DNA from: Pseudonocardiaceae bacterium
GTDB lineage: Bacteria > Actinomycetota > Actinomycetes > Mycobacteriales > Pseudonocardiaceae
Direction: 5' to 3'
Assembly: GCA_009379815.1 (NCBI GenBank)
Contig: WHSY01000005.1
Location: 1-64,000, forward strand
DNA length: 64,000 nucleotides
The translations under genes were made by a program, and so were the position numbers. Below are positions 33,880 through 42,712 of the stretch, piece by piece; position 1 is the first letter of the stretch; the number at the start of each line of letters is the position of its first letter. Under the pieces are notes generated by a model, which saw only the letters and a list, made by a program, of their open reading frames with translations, searched no databases and was not told where the DNA came from.

Positions 33880-34755
33880 ATGAGGATCGAGATGCAGCAC
33901 CCCTTCACCTCGCCCGCCGAGCTGAAGCAGCGGCTCGGCGGGGTCAGCTACCTGGCCGACGACCCGTTGGCGATGGCGACCTTCCTCGCCCTGGGACTGG
34001 GCCGGCCGCTGCTGCTGGAGGGCGCGAACGGTGCCGGCAAGACCGAGATCGCGAAGGCGCTGGCCGCGCTGCTGGGCAGGGACCTGATCCGGCTGCAGTG
34101 CTACGAGGGGATCGACACCAGCCAGGCGCTCTACGACTGGCACTACGGCCGCCAGTTGCTCGCGGTGCGCGGGTCGGACGAGCGGGAGGCGGCTGAGGTC
34201 TTCACCCGCGAGTACCTGCTCTCCCGCCCGCTGCTGCAGGCGCTGGAGGCGGGCGACCGCGCGGTGCTGCTCATCGACGAGCTCGACCGCGCCGACGACG
34301 AGTTCGAGGCCTTCCTGCTCGAGCTGCTGTCGGACTTCGCGGTCACGATACCCGAGATCGGTCGGGTGGCGGCGCCCGCGCCGCCGCTGGTGGTGCTCAC
34401 CTCGAACCGCACCCGGGATCTGCACAGCGCGCTGCGCCGCCGCTGCCTGTACCACTGGGTGGTTCATCCCGACGCAGAGCGCGAGTTCCAGATCCTGCGG
34501 GTGCGCGCCCCGCACGTGCCGGAGGAGCTGGCTCGGCAGGTCGCGGCGGCGGTGCAGCGCATCCGCGGCCTCGGGCTGGGCAACCCGCCCGGCGTCGGCG
34601 AGTCGATCGACTGGGCCGGGGCGCTGCACCTGGTGGGCATCGCGACGCTGTCCCCGGAGGTCGCAGGCGCCACGTTGAGCGCACTGGTCAAGGATATCGA
34701 CGACCAGCAGCTGGTGGCCGAGCGGATCGACGACGTGGTCCCATCGACCCCGTGA
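33880..34755 (+). CDS. MoxR-type AAA+ ATPase, CoxD-like
   Basis: 291 residues. Walker A is EGANGAGKTE, Walker B VLLIDELDRADDE and sensor 1 VVLTSNRTRDL. In CO dehydrogenase systems the CoxD ATPase works with the VWA protein CoxE to finish the Mo-Cu centre or unfold the apo enzyme. Here it probably serves an analogous maturation step for the preceding hydroxylase. The stop overlaps the GTG of the CoxE-like gene by 4 bp. Confidence 0.88.
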   Translation: MRIEMQHPFTSPAELKQRLGGVSYLADDPLAMATFLALGLGRPLLLEGANGAGKTEIAKALAALLGRDLIRLQCYEGIDTSQALYDWHYGRQLLAVRGSDEREAAEVFTREYLLSRPLLQALEAGDRAVLLIDELDRADDEFEAFLLELLSDFAVTIPEIGRVAAPAPPLVVLTSNRTRDLHSALRRRCLYHWVVHPDAEREFQILRVRAPHVPEELARQVAAAVQRIRGLGLGNPPGVGESIDWAGALHLVGIATLSPEVAGATLSALVKDIDDQQLVAERIDDVVPSTP

Positions 34756-35990
34756 GCGAACCCGTCGAGGTCACCGGGCGGACCTGCGTCGAGTTCGCCG
34801 CGCTGCTGCGCCGCCGCGGGCTCGCACTCGGTGCCGAGCAGACGATGGCGTTCTACTCGGCACTGCACCTGCTCGACCGCGTCCGGCTCTACGACGTGTA
34901 CTGGGCCGGCCGCGTCGTGCTGACCAACCAGCGCGAGCAGTACCCGATCTACGACGCCGCGTTCACCGAGTTCTTCTCGCCCGCTGCGGCCGACGACGGT
35001 GCGCCGACGCCGCCCCGCGCCGTGCCCGTGTCGACCGTTCCCCGCGACGCCGAGACCGCCGGCACCCCGAGCGCGCAGCCGGCCGGGCCGGACGACGAGC
35101 AGGCCGACCGGGCGCGGCTGGTGCCCAGCGAGATCCAGCTGCTCAAGACCAAGTCGTTTGCCGCGATGGACGCCGACGAGCGACGCAAGGCCGCCGCGCT
35201 GATCCGCCGGCTGCGTCCGGAGCTGCCACGGCGGCGGGGCCGGCGGCGAACCCCCGCCGCGACCGGCCCGTTCCTCGACGTGCGCGGCCTGCTGCGGGCG
35301 TCGCTGCCTACCGACGGCGAGCCGATGCGGCTGCCGCGGCGGCGCACCCCCGCCCGGGAGCGCCCGCTGACCCTGGTGATCGATGTATCCGGCTCGATGG
35401 GGCCGTACGCGCGCGCGCTGCTGCACTTCGGGCACGCGATGTTGCACGACGGCCACCGCGTCGAGGTCTTCACCTGCGGCGTGCACCTCACCCGGATCAC
35501 CGAGGCGCTGCGCCGCACCTCGGCCGACGCGGCGCTGCGACGGATCGCCGGCGCCGTCGACGACTGGGACGGGGGCACACTGCTCGGTACCTCGGTACGC
35601 GAGCTCGTCGACCGGTTCGGCGGGCACACCGCTGTGCGCGGCGCGCAGGTCGTCGTCTGCTCGGACGGGCTGGACCGCGACGCGCCCGAGGTGCTCGGCG
35701 ACGCGATGTGCGCGCTCCATCGCCGAGCGCACCGGCTGGTCTGGCTGAACCCGCTCAAGGGTGACCCGCGGTACCGACCGCTGGCGCGCGGGATGGCCGC
35801 GGCGCTGCCGCACGTCGACGTCTTCCTCGCCGGGCACAACCTGGCGAGCTTCGAACAGATGTGCCGCGCGCTCGTTCCCCGGCGGCAGCGGCACGACGTG
35901 CTCACCGAGGATCCGGGCCGGTTCGAGGAGTCCAGCGCGGCCGCAGGCGACGGGTGGCTGCACGAGCGCGCCGGGGACGCCGCGGGATGA
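34752..35990 (+). CDS. VWA-domain protein, CoxE-like
   Basis: A 412-residue protein. The N-terminal region is GRTCVEFAALLRRRGLALG, the middle is a charged RRRRGRR linker, and the C-terminal VWA domain has the metal-ion-dependent adhesion site VIDVSGSMG near residue 211. It is the partner of the MoxR ATPase. Translationally coupled at both ends (GTGA in, ATGA out). The presence of D and E genes confirms a maturation-dependent Mo hydroxylase. Confidence 0.88.
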   Translation: MSEPVEVTGRTCVEFAALLRRRGLALGAEQTMAFYSALHLLDRVRLYDVYWAGRVVLTNQREQYPIYDAAFTEFFSPAAADDGAPTPPRAVPVSTVPRDAETAGTPSAQPAGPDDEQADRARLVPSEIQLLKTKSFAAMDADERRKAAALIRRLRPELPRRRGRRRTPAATGPFLDVRGLLRASLPTDGEPMRLPRRRTPARERPLTLVIDVSGSMGPYARALLHFGHAMLHDGHRVEVFTCGVHLTRITEALRRTSADAALRRIAGAVDDWDGGTLLGTSVRELVDRFGGHTAVRGAQVVVCSDGLDRDAPEVLGDAMCALHRRAHRLVWLNPLKGDPRYRPLARGMAAALPHVDVFLAGHNLASFEQMCRALVPRRQRHDVLTEDPGRFEESSAAAGDGWLHERAGDAAG

Positions 35991-36733
35991 GCTGGGTGCT
36001 GGTGGCCGGCGGCTCCGGCGGCATCGGCGCCGCCGTGTGCCGCGCGCTGGCCGACGACGGCTGGGATGTCGCCCTGACCTACCGCAGCAACGCCGAGGCG
36101 GCGCAGCGGGTGGCCGGCGAGGTCACGGCGCGCAGGCGGCAGGTTCGAGTCGGCCAGGTCGACCTCACCGACCAGGAGGCCACCGCGAGCGTCGTCGGTG
36201 ACCTCGCCCCGGAGCCGCTGTCCGGGGTGGTCTACGCCGCCGGGCCGTCGATCACGATGCGCTACATCTCGCAGCTGCCCCCGGAGTGGTTCCGCGACCA
36301 GCTGCTCGGCGACGCCGTGGCCGCCTACAACCTGCTGCAGCCGAGCATCGAGCCGCTGCGGGCCACCCGCGGCGCGGCCGTCGCCGTCGTCACCCCCGCC
36401 GTCGAGCAGTACGCGAAGAAGGACCTGCTGTCCGCCGCGCCCAAGGCCGCCGTGCAGACCGTCATGCGGGGCATCGCGTCCGAGGAGGGCCGCAACGGCG
36501 TGCGGGCGAACTGCGTCGGCGCCGGGATCCTGGAAGGCGAGGGCATGTGGCGCGACCTCATCGCCCGGGGCGACTACACCGACGAGCTGCTCGCCGCGGC
36601 GCGGCGAAACCTCGCGCTGCGCCGGTTCGGCGACGTGTCCGACGTCGCCGAGGCGGTGCGCTTCCTCATCTCCGACCGCGCGAAGTGGATCACCGGCCAG
36701 ACCCTGCACGTCGACGGCGGCTACGCGGCCTGA
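35987..36733 (+). CDS. SDR-fold protein lacking the catalytic tyrosine
   Basis: 248 residues with an SDR Rossmann fold (VAGGSGGIGAAV) and an SDR C-terminus (WITGQTLHVDGGYAA). In the active-site helix the usual YxxxK is replaced by SAAPKAAVQ: a Ser stands where Tyr is expected, and the catalytic Ser region reads VVTPAVEQY. Normal dehydrogenase chemistry is therefore doubtful. It overlaps the CoxE-like stop by 4 bp, so it is the sixth gene of the hydroxylase operon. It may bind a cofactor or product rather than oxidise it. Confidence 0.8.
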   Translation: MSWVLVAGGSGGIGAAVCRALADDGWDVALTYRSNAEAAQRVAGEVTARRRQVRVGQVDLTDQEATASVVGDLAPEPLSGVVYAAGPSITMRYISQLPPEWFRDQLLGDAVAAYNLLQPSIEPLRATRGAAVAVVTPAVEQYAKKDLLSAAPKAAVQTVMRGIASEEGRNGVRANCVGAGILEGEGMWRDLIARGDYTDELLAAARRNLALRRFGDVSDVAEAVRFLISDRAKWITGQTLHVDGGYAA

Positions 36734-36757
36734 TCCTGGCCCGATTCCGACCGGGCC

Positions 36758-37612
36758 TCACTTCACGGCGGCGGCGGCGTCCACCGGCAGCATCGCGCCC
36801 GACACGTACTGCGCCTCGTCGGAGGCGAGGAACAGCACCGCGTTCGAGACGTGGACCGGGTCGATGAACGGCACCCCCATCGGGTTCAGCGTCGCGAACG
36901 ACGGCGCCGCGTCGTCGGCCGTGGGGTCGTCGAGGTCGGGGCGGAACAGCCGGTAGGTGGAGGAATTCTTGATCATGGGGGTGTCGATGGCGTTCGGGTG
37001 AATGGTGTTGACCCGGATGCCGTGCGGGCCGAGTTCGTTGGCCAGCACCTTCATCAGGCCCACGATGCCGTGCTTGGTCGTGGTGTAGGCGGCCACGTTG
37101 GCCAGACCCTTGAACCCCGCCAGCGAGCTGATGAGCGTGATCGACCCACCCCGGCCGCCGTCGAGGAGGTGCGGGGTCGCCGCCGAGCAGGTGTGCCAGA
37201 CCCCGGTGACGTTGATGTCCATGAGGTCGCGCCACGACTGCTCCGGGATCTGGTGCGTCTCGTGGCCGAACGTGAAGATCCCCGCGTTGGCGACCACGGC
37301 GTCGAGCCGTCCCAGCTGCGAGACGCCCTGGTCAACCGCCGCGGACAGCGCCCCGGCGTCGCGCACGTCCGCTCTGGTTGCCACGATGCGCCGGTCCAGC
37401 GCCTCGACCTGACGAACGGTCTCGGCGAGGTCCTCCTCGGTGGCGAGGTGGTAGAAGCCCGTGACGCTGTCGATGTCGGCGGCCAGGTCGACGGTGATGA
37501 TGTCGGCGCCCTCCCTGGCGAACGTCACCGCGTGCGACCGCCCCTGGCCCCTGGCCCCGCCCGTGATGAAGGCGACCTTGCCCGCCATGCGCCCTCCGTT
37601 CGGTCCCGCCAT
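36758..37612 (-). CDS. Mycofactocin-type SDR family oxidoreductase
   Basis: 284 residues. The start MAGKVAFITGGARGQGRSHAVTFAREGADIITVDL and the insert FYHLATEEDLAETVRQVEALDRR are diagnostic of the mycofactocin-coupled SDR subfamily, which keeps its nicotinamide bound and passes electrons to mycofactocin. The catalytic Tyr/Lys are in YTTTKHGIVGL and the Ser in LISSLAG. GAGGAGGAG precedes the ATG at 37612. It is divergent from a TetR gene 109 bp away, which probably represses it. The alcohol substrate is unknown. Confidence 0.9.
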   Translation of the reverse strand: MAGPNGGRMAGKVAFITGGARGQGRSHAVTFAREGADIITVDLAADIDSVTGFYHLATEEDLAETVRQVEALDRRIVATRADVRDAGALSAAVDQGVSQLGRLDAVVANAGIFTFGHETHQIPEQSWRDLMDINVTGVWHTCSAATPHLLDGGRGGSITLISSLAGFKGLANVAAYTTTKHGIVGLMKVLANELGPHGIRVNTIHPNAIDTPMIKNSSTYRLFRPDLDDPTADDAAPSFATLNPMGVPFIDPVHVSNAVLFLASDEAQYVSGAMLPVDAAAAVK

Positions 37613-37721
37613 GTGCTCCTCCTCGAACTCGTGGTCGCCCCGCGCGTGACAGGCTGGGGACGATGACAGCATCGACGGCCGCGGTCCGCGACCCGAGCCG
37701 CCACGTCGGCGATCGGGCGAC

Positions 37722-38342
37722 GTGAGCAGCGGCTTGGTGCGGCCGTGGGGCAAGCGGGCCGCCAAGGACCGCACCGACAGTCCCACCAGGACGGCGATCC
37801 TCGACGCCGCGGAGACGCTCTTCACGCTCCACGGTTACGCCCGCACGACCATGGCGCACATCGCCGACGAGGCGTCGGTGTCACGGGCGACGACCTACGT
37901 CTACTTCGCCTCCCGAGCCGACGTCTTCCGGGCGCTGGCGCGCCGGGTCCGTGACGAGATCGCCGAGGTGCAGCGGACCGCCGCCGCCAGCCGCGAGCCG
38001 CACGAGATCATCGAGTCCTCGATCCGGGCCGGCCTGCAGGTCTATGCGGCGAAATCCCGGTTCCTGACCGTGCTGGCACACCAGGCGCTGGCCGACGACG
38101 ACATGCGCGGCCTCGCCGAGGAGATCCACGGCGACTCGATCGACGTCAACGCGCGTTTCATCGCCCTGTTGCAGCAGCGGCGCCAGGCCGACCCCGCAGC
38201 GTCACCGCACGCGGTGGCCCACGCCGTGAACGCGATCATGCTCCGGTTCTCGATGGACGCGGCCGACGACCCCGCGGAGCTGGACCGGCTGGCCTCGGAC
38301 ACCGTCGCGATGTACTGCCGCCTGGTCGGCCTCGAGCGCTGA
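37722..38342 (+). CDS. TetR family transcriptional regulator
   Basis: A 206-residue TetR protein from a GTG start. The HTH reads AAETLFTLHGYARTTMAHIADEASVSRATTYVYFASR. Its sensor domain is close in pattern to the TetR at 4361-5011 (FLTVLAHQALADDDMRGLAEEIH versus VLTVIAHQALSDPEMRRLRAEIH), suggesting paralogues. It precedes the carboxylase pair by 17 bp and is divergent from the mycofactocin SDR, so it may control both. Confidence 0.88.
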   Translation: MSSGLVRPWGKRAAKDRTDSPTRTAILDAAETLFTLHGYARTTMAHIADEASVSRATTYVYFASRADVFRALARRVRDEIAEVQRTAAASREPHEIIESSIRAGLQVYAAKSRFLTVLAHQALADDDMRGLAEEIHGDSIDVNARFIALLQQRRQADPAASPHAVAHAVNAIMLRFSMDAADDPAELDRLASDTVAMYCRLVGLER

Positions 38343-38359
38343 GGCCCACTCGCGACGGT

Positions 38360-39937
38360 ATGGTGACGTTCATGTCACCGCAGGACTCAGCGCAGCGGGC
38401 CGAGACCGTGCGGGCCCGCCACGTCCAGGTGTCGGACGAGGGAAGGCCCGAGGCGGTGGGTCGCCAGCACGACCTGGGCAAGCTCACCGCCCGGGAGCGG
38501 ATCGGCCTGCTGGCCGACGCGGAGACCTTCCACGAGTTCGGCGCGCTGGTCGGGCCGGGGCCAGCGCAACAGGGCAGCGAGCAGGCCAGCGCCCCCGCCG
38601 ACGGCGTCATCACCGGCACGGCACGGGTCGACGGGCGCCCGGTGGTCGTCGCGTCGTTCGACTTCACCGTCCTCGGCGGCAGCAACGGCGCGGCCGGCGG
38701 GCTGAAGGTGGCGCACTGCGCGGAGCGCGCGACCCACGACCGCACCCCGTTGATCATGTTGCTCGACGGCGGCGGCCACCGCATCCAGGAAGGACTCGAC
38801 AGCCGCCACTTCGCCCACGGCTTCAGGTTCTTCCAGCGGATGGTCGACCTGTCCGGGCTGGTCCCCACGGTGTCGGTGATGATGGGACCGGGCTTCGCCG
38901 GACCGTCCAACTTCGCCGCACTGTGCGACCTCGTGGTGATGGTGCGCGGCACCTCGACCATGGGCATCGCGGGGCCCACCCTCGTGGCCGCCGCCACCGG
39001 CGAGCAGCTGTCCAAGGACGAGCTCGGCGGCGCCGACGTGCAGACCGGGCACGGGATCGCCGACCTCGCCACGGACACCGAGCAGGAGGCCCTGGACGCC
39101 GTGCGGGTGTTCCTGGGCTACCTGCCCTCGCACACCGACGCGCCACCATTCACCATCGACACCCCGGTCGAGGAGCCGCCCGGCGCGGCGAACATCGACG
39201 GCCTCGTGCCGGCAGGCACCCGACAGGCCTACGACGTCGGCGACGTCATCGAGGCGCTGGCCGACCGCGACACGGCCTTCGAGCTGTGCGCGGCCCACGC
39301 GCCCAACGTCATCACCGCACTGACCCGCATCGGCGGTCGTCCGGTCGGCGTCGTGGCCAACCAGCCGCTGCACCTCGGCGGCGCGCTCGACAGCGCGGGC
39401 TGCGAGAAGAGCGCCCACTTCGTGTCGATGTGCGACGCCTTCGGGGTGGCCCTGCTGTTCCTGATCGACATTCCGGGCTTCCTGGTCGGGACCGCCGCCG
39501 AGTCCACCCAGCTGGCACGACGCAGCGGGCGGCTGCTCTTCGAGCTCGGCCAGGCCAGCGTGCCGCGCTTCAGCGTGGTGCTGCGCAAGGGGTACGGCGC
39601 CGGCTACATCGCGATGGCCGGGGGGCGCAGCTTCGCCGCCGACCTCGCGCTCGCGTGGCCGACCGCCGAGATCTGCGCGATGCCCGTCGAGGGCGCCGTC
39701 GACATCGCCTACCGCCGTGACGTCGACGCGGCACCGGATCCGGCGATGCGGCGCGAGGAGCTCATCAGCGGGTTTCGCGCGAACATCGACCCCTACCTCG
39801 CCGCGGACGGCTTCGGGGTCGACGGCGTGGTCACACCCTCACGGACCCGCGCGCTGCTGCTCGAGGCACTCGCACGGGTGCCGGCCCGCCGGGAGGTTCG
39901 GGTCGCGGGCAAGCGCCACGCCATCTCGCCGATCTAG
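38360..39937 (+). CDS. Acyl-CoA carboxylase carboxyltransferase (beta) subunit
   Basis: 525 residues with the two-crotonase carboxyltransferase architecture. The N-half has KLTARERIGLLADAETFHEFG and VVVASFDFTVLGGSNGAAGGLK; the C-half has ALTRIGGRPVGVVANQP and LLFLIDIPGFLVGTAAE. It transfers carboxyl from biotin to an acyl-CoA (acetyl-, propionyl- or branched). An alternative ATG at 38372 has GGTGA upstream and could be the true start. The gene ends 10 bp before the biotin carboxylase gene. Confidence 0.9.
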   Translation: MVTFMSPQDSAQRAETVRARHVQVSDEGRPEAVGRQHDLGKLTARERIGLLADAETFHEFGALVGPGPAQQGSEQASAPADGVITGTARVDGRPVVVASFDFTVLGGSNGAAGGLKVAHCAERATHDRTPLIMLLDGGGHRIQEGLDSRHFAHGFRFFQRMVDLSGLVPTVSVMMGPGFAGPSNFAALCDLVVMVRGTSTMGIAGPTLVAAATGEQLSKDELGGADVQTGHGIADLATDTEQEALDAVRVFLGYLPSHTDAPPFTIDTPVEEPPGAANIDGLVPAGTRQAYDVGDVIEALADRDTAFELCAAHAPNVITALTRIGGRPVGVVANQPLHLGGALDSAGCEKSAHFVSMCDAFGVALLFLIDIPGFLVGTAAESTQLARRSGRLLFELGQASVPRFSVVLRKGYGAGYIAMAGGRSFAADLALAWPTAEICAMPVEGAVDIAYRRDVDAAPDPAMRREELISGFRANIDPYLAADGFGVDGVVTPSRTRALLLEALARVPARREVRVAGKRHAISPI

Positions 39938-39947
39938 GAGCCGCCTG

Positions 39948-41546
39948 GTGCTGTCGAAGGTCCTGGTCGCCAACCGCGGCGAGATCGCCGTGCGGATCCT
40001 GCGCAGCTGCCAGGAGCTCGGGATCGCCACCGTTGCGGTGCATCCCGGCTACGGGTTCCTCGCCGAGAATGCGGACTTCGCGCGCCGCTGCGAGCAGGCC
40101 GGGGTCGTGTTCGTCGGGCCTGCTGCCGAGACCCTCGCCGAACTCGGCGACAAGGTCCGGGCACGGGCGCTGGCCGCCCGCGCCGACGTCGCGATGGTCC
40201 CCGGCACCGAGAGCCCGACCGGATCGGTCGGCGAGCTGCTGCACTTCGGCGCGCGCCACGGCTGGCCGGTGGCGGTCAAGGCCGTGCACGGCGGGGGTGG
40301 GCGCGGCCTGCGGGTGGTCGATGACCCGTCGACGGCGGCAGCGGCGCTCGACGCCGCGCGCGACGAGGCCGCGTCGGTCTTCGGTGACCCCGCCGTCTAC
40401 CTCGAGCGGTACCTGGACGCGCCCCGCCACATCGAGGTGCAGCTCTTCGCCGACCGGCACGGCTCGGCCGTGTGGCTGGGTGATCGGGACTGCTCGGTGC
40501 AGCGCCGCCACCGGAAGGTGGTCGAGGAGGCACCGGCGCCGGGGCTGCGCCCGGCGCTGCGGCGGGAGATGGGCGATACCGCGCTGCGGCTCGCCCGCGC
40601 GGCGGGCTACGTCGGGGCGGGAACGGTCGAGTTCCTCGTGTCCGGCGGGGAGTTCTGCTTCCTCGAGGTCAATCCGCGCATCCAGGTCGAGCACCCGGTC
40701 ACCGAGCAGGTCCTCGGGATCGACCTGGTCCGCGAGCAGCTCCTCGTGGCCGGGGGCGCTCCGTTGTCATGGTCGGAGTCCGGGCCCGAGCCGCGCGGCC
40801 ACGCCGTGCAGTGCCGGCTGTCCGCCGAGGATCCCCGGTCGCTGCTCCCCAACCCGGGGCCGATCGACGAGCTGGCCGTGCCGTGGCGGGTCGGGCTGCG
40901 GTTCGACGGCGGCTACGAGGCAGGCGACGACGTCCCGCCGCAGTACGACAGCCTGATCGGCAAGCTGATCGCGTGGGCGCCGACCCGCGACGTCGCGCTG
41001 CGGCGGCTCGCCGACGCCGTCGGTGCCCTGACGATCCGGGGCGTGGACACCACCGCTTCGCTGCTGCGCGCCGTGCTCGCCCACCCTGACGTCATCGCCG
41101 GCGGCGTCAGCACCCGCTGGCTCGAGGACGCGCTCCACGAGCTCGTGCCGGCCGTCGAGGCACCCACCACAGTGGATGGTCAGATCGGCGGCGGTGAGGG
41201 GTGGATCGGCGGCCGCCGCTACGTGGTTCCCCGGCCCGCGGCGCCGCCGAACGGCAGCCCGGGGGCGCGCCGTGGCGCCCGACCGACCGCGACGACGCGC
41301 GCCGGCAACGTCGGGCACGCGGCCGGAGCGGGTGTCGTGACCAGTCCCGTGCCGGGAACGGTCGTCGCCATCGAGGTCGAGCCCGGTGCGGCCGTGGCGG
41401 CCGGCTCGGTGCTGGTCACCGTGGAGGCGATGAAGATGGAGAACCCGCTGCGGGCACCGTGTGCGGGCACCGTCGACAGCGTCGGCGTCAGCGCAGGCGA
41501 TGCGGTCACCGCAGGCGCCCCGCTGGTCGTGGTCCGCCCGAGCTGA
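39948..41546 (+). CDS. Biotin carboxylase/BCCP subunit with N-terminal in-frame deletion
   Basis: 532 residues from a GTG with GGAG upstream. The ATP-grasp core is present (HGGGGRGLRVV, FLEVNPRIQVEHPVTEQ), and the C-terminal biotinyl domain has VEAMKMENPL with K496 as the biotin site. The N-terminal subdomain is abnormal: VLVANRGEIAVRILRSCQELGIATVAV31 is followed at once by H32-PGYGFLAENADFA. The roughly 45 residues normally between these motifs (the YSDAD...HVRLADEA...GADAI region) are absent. The frame is intact. Biotin carboxylation may be impaired. Confidence 0.85.
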   Translation: MLSKVLVANRGEIAVRILRSCQELGIATVAVHPGYGFLAENADFARRCEQAGVVFVGPAAETLAELGDKVRARALAARADVAMVPGTESPTGSVGELLHFGARHGWPVAVKAVHGGGGRGLRVVDDPSTAAAALDAARDEAASVFGDPAVYLERYLDAPRHIEVQLFADRHGSAVWLGDRDCSVQRRHRKVVEEAPAPGLRPALRREMGDTALRLARAAGYVGAGTVEFLVSGGEFCFLEVNPRIQVEHPVTEQVLGIDLVREQLLVAGGAPLSWSESGPEPRGHAVQCRLSAEDPRSLLPNPGPIDELAVPWRVGLRFDGGYEAGDDVPPQYDSLIGKLIAWAPTRDVALRRLADAVGALTIRGVDTTASLLRAVLAHPDVIAGGVSTRWLEDALHELVPAVEAPTTVDGQIGGGEGWIGGRRYVVPRPAAPPNGSPGARRGARPTATTRAGNVGHAAGAGVVTSPVPGTVVAIEVEPGAAVAAGSVLVTVEAMKMENPLRAPCAGTVDSVGVSAGDAVTAGAPLVVVRPS

Positions 41547-41726
41547 TCAAGGGCGCGCCGCTCGACGGTCCCAGGTCGACTCGGTGATCCCCACCGGCAG
41601 CAACTCCAGCGAGGTCGCGCCGGCCTCGATGCCCGCGCCGCGGAACGCGGCCGCCCAGCGGCGGACGTCCCGGTCCGCGGCCCGACGACCGATCACCGTC
41701 GGAAGGACGTCCTCGGCAGCCAGCAC
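41547..41726 (-). CDS. Possible small protein (59 aa)
   Basis: A GTG with GAGGAG nine bases upstream opens a 59-codon frame whose composition looks coding (VLAAEDVLPTVIGRRAADRD, ending WDRRAARP). No family is recognised. It converges on the biotin carboxylase gene, abutting its stop. It could be a truncated remnant. Weakly supported. Confidence 0.35.
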   Translation of the reverse strand: MLAAEDVLPTVIGRRAADRDVRRWAAAFRGAGIEAGATSLELLPVGITESTWDRRAARP

Positions 41727-41845
41727 CGTCTCATCTCCTCGTCAGCGGTGGTCGCGGTGGCACGGAGCCGTGGCTCCGGGGGCTCAACCTCTCGCGCGGT
41801 GACGGAAGTGTCAACGGCTCCTGTGACCCCGGCGCGGGTGCCACG

Positions 41846-41916
41846 GCGTCCGTGAACTCGACGAGAAGGGGGTTGCGAGACCGGATGACCCCGCTGGTGT
41901 CGACTTCACGGACACC
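41846..41916. repeat. 71-bp dispersed palindromic repeat, copy B
   Basis: The arms GCGTCCGTGAACTCGAC and GTCGACTTCACGGACAC pair at 15 of 17 positions around an inner GGGG/CCCC pair. Length and order match copy A at 14355-14425. It lies upstream of the GntR promoter. Confidence 0.7.
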
Positions 41917-41955
41917 GGCGGGCCGCGGAGCGAGCTGCGCTACAGTAGGAGTGTT

Positions 41956-41970
41956 GACTACATACTATAG
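41956..41970 (-). promoter_or_regulatory. GntR-type operator motif, site 1
   Basis: The minus strand reads CTATAGTATGTAGTC, matching site 2 at 13 of 15 positions. It lies 55 bp upstream of the GntR ATG and would allow autoregulation. Confidence 0.6.
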
Positions 41971-42025
41971 ATCTCTGCATCGATCGCACCGTCCGTCCCG
42001 TACGCACCACTGACCGGGGGCTGAG

Positions 42026-42703
42026 ATGACCGAAGCTCGAGCCGCGCGAGCCAGGAGCGGGGCGGACGAACACCTGCGTCCGCCGATGAGCAAGGCAGCG
42101 TACGTACTCGAGCGGCTGCGCGACGAGATCGCGGCCGGTGTCGTCGTCGCCGGATCCTCGCTGCGACAGGCCGAGATCGCCGAGAGGTACGGCGTGAGCG
42201 CCACGCCCGTGCGCGAGGCGCTGCGACTCCTCGAGGCGGAAGGCACCATCACCTATGCGCCGCACCGGGGCGCGACGGTGCGTGAGTTGTCGCCGACCCG
42301 CACGGAGGACGTCTACCTGCTGCGCGCCGAGATCGAGGGCCTCGGGACCGCCATCGCCGCCGAACGCATGGCAGACGGCGACATGGCCGGCATCAACGCC
42401 GTGCAAGCCGAGCTCGAAGCCGCGATGCGGCGGGGTGACGGTGAGGAGCTCGCGGTACTGAACCGGCGACTGCACTTCACCATCTACCAGGCCGGCTCGG
42501 AGACCATCGCGGCGCACGCCGCCAACCTGTGGGCGCTGTTCCCGCCACACGTGACCATCTGGCGTGATCCCAGCGCCGCCCGCGCGCTCATGAACGACCA
42601 CGAGGGGATACTCGAGGCGCTCGCGGCCCGCGATCCCCGGTTGGCCCGGGAGCGCGCCGCCGCGCACATCTTCCACGCCGCGGAGCTGCGCAAGCAGCTC
42701 TGA
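42026..42703 (+). CDS. GntR family regulator, FCD-domain (FadR subfamily)
   Basis: 225 residues. The winged HTH is at about 20-90 (VLERLRDEIAAGVVVAGSSLRQAEIAERYGVSATPVREALRLLEAEGTI). The FCD all-helical ligand domain follows, with metal/ligand residues suggested by VYLLRAEIEG, LHFTIYQAG and MNDHEGILEALAARD. FCD ligands are usually small organic acids. Five sites with a shared TATAGWAW core occur at promoters of the 42-62 kb block, including its own. It is therefore probably the master regulator of that block. Confidence 0.92.
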   Translation: MTEARAARARSGADEHLRPPMSKAAYVLERLRDEIAAGVVVAGSSLRQAEIAERYGVSATPVREALRLLEAEGTITYAPHRGATVRELSPTRTEDVYLLRAEIEGLGTAIAAERMADGDMAGINAVQAELEAAMRRGDGEELAVLNRRLHFTIYQAGSETIAAHAANLWALFPPHVTIWRDPSAARALMNDHEGILEALAARDPRLARERAAAHIFHAAELRKQL

Positions 42704-42712
42704 GACCTGGCC

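Larger units (their letters stand above)
41727..42025. other. Intergenic region upstream of GntR gene
   Basis: 299 bp without a gene. It contains copy B of the 71-bp palindromic repeat (41846-41916) and the GntR-type operator motif (41956-41970). GGGGGCTGAG precedes the GntR ATG. Confidence 0.6.

Noticed and set aside
41954-41980. TTGACT as the -35 box of the GntR promoter
   Set aside because: No matching -10 hexamer at 16-18 bp spacing; the bases overlap the operator motif instead.
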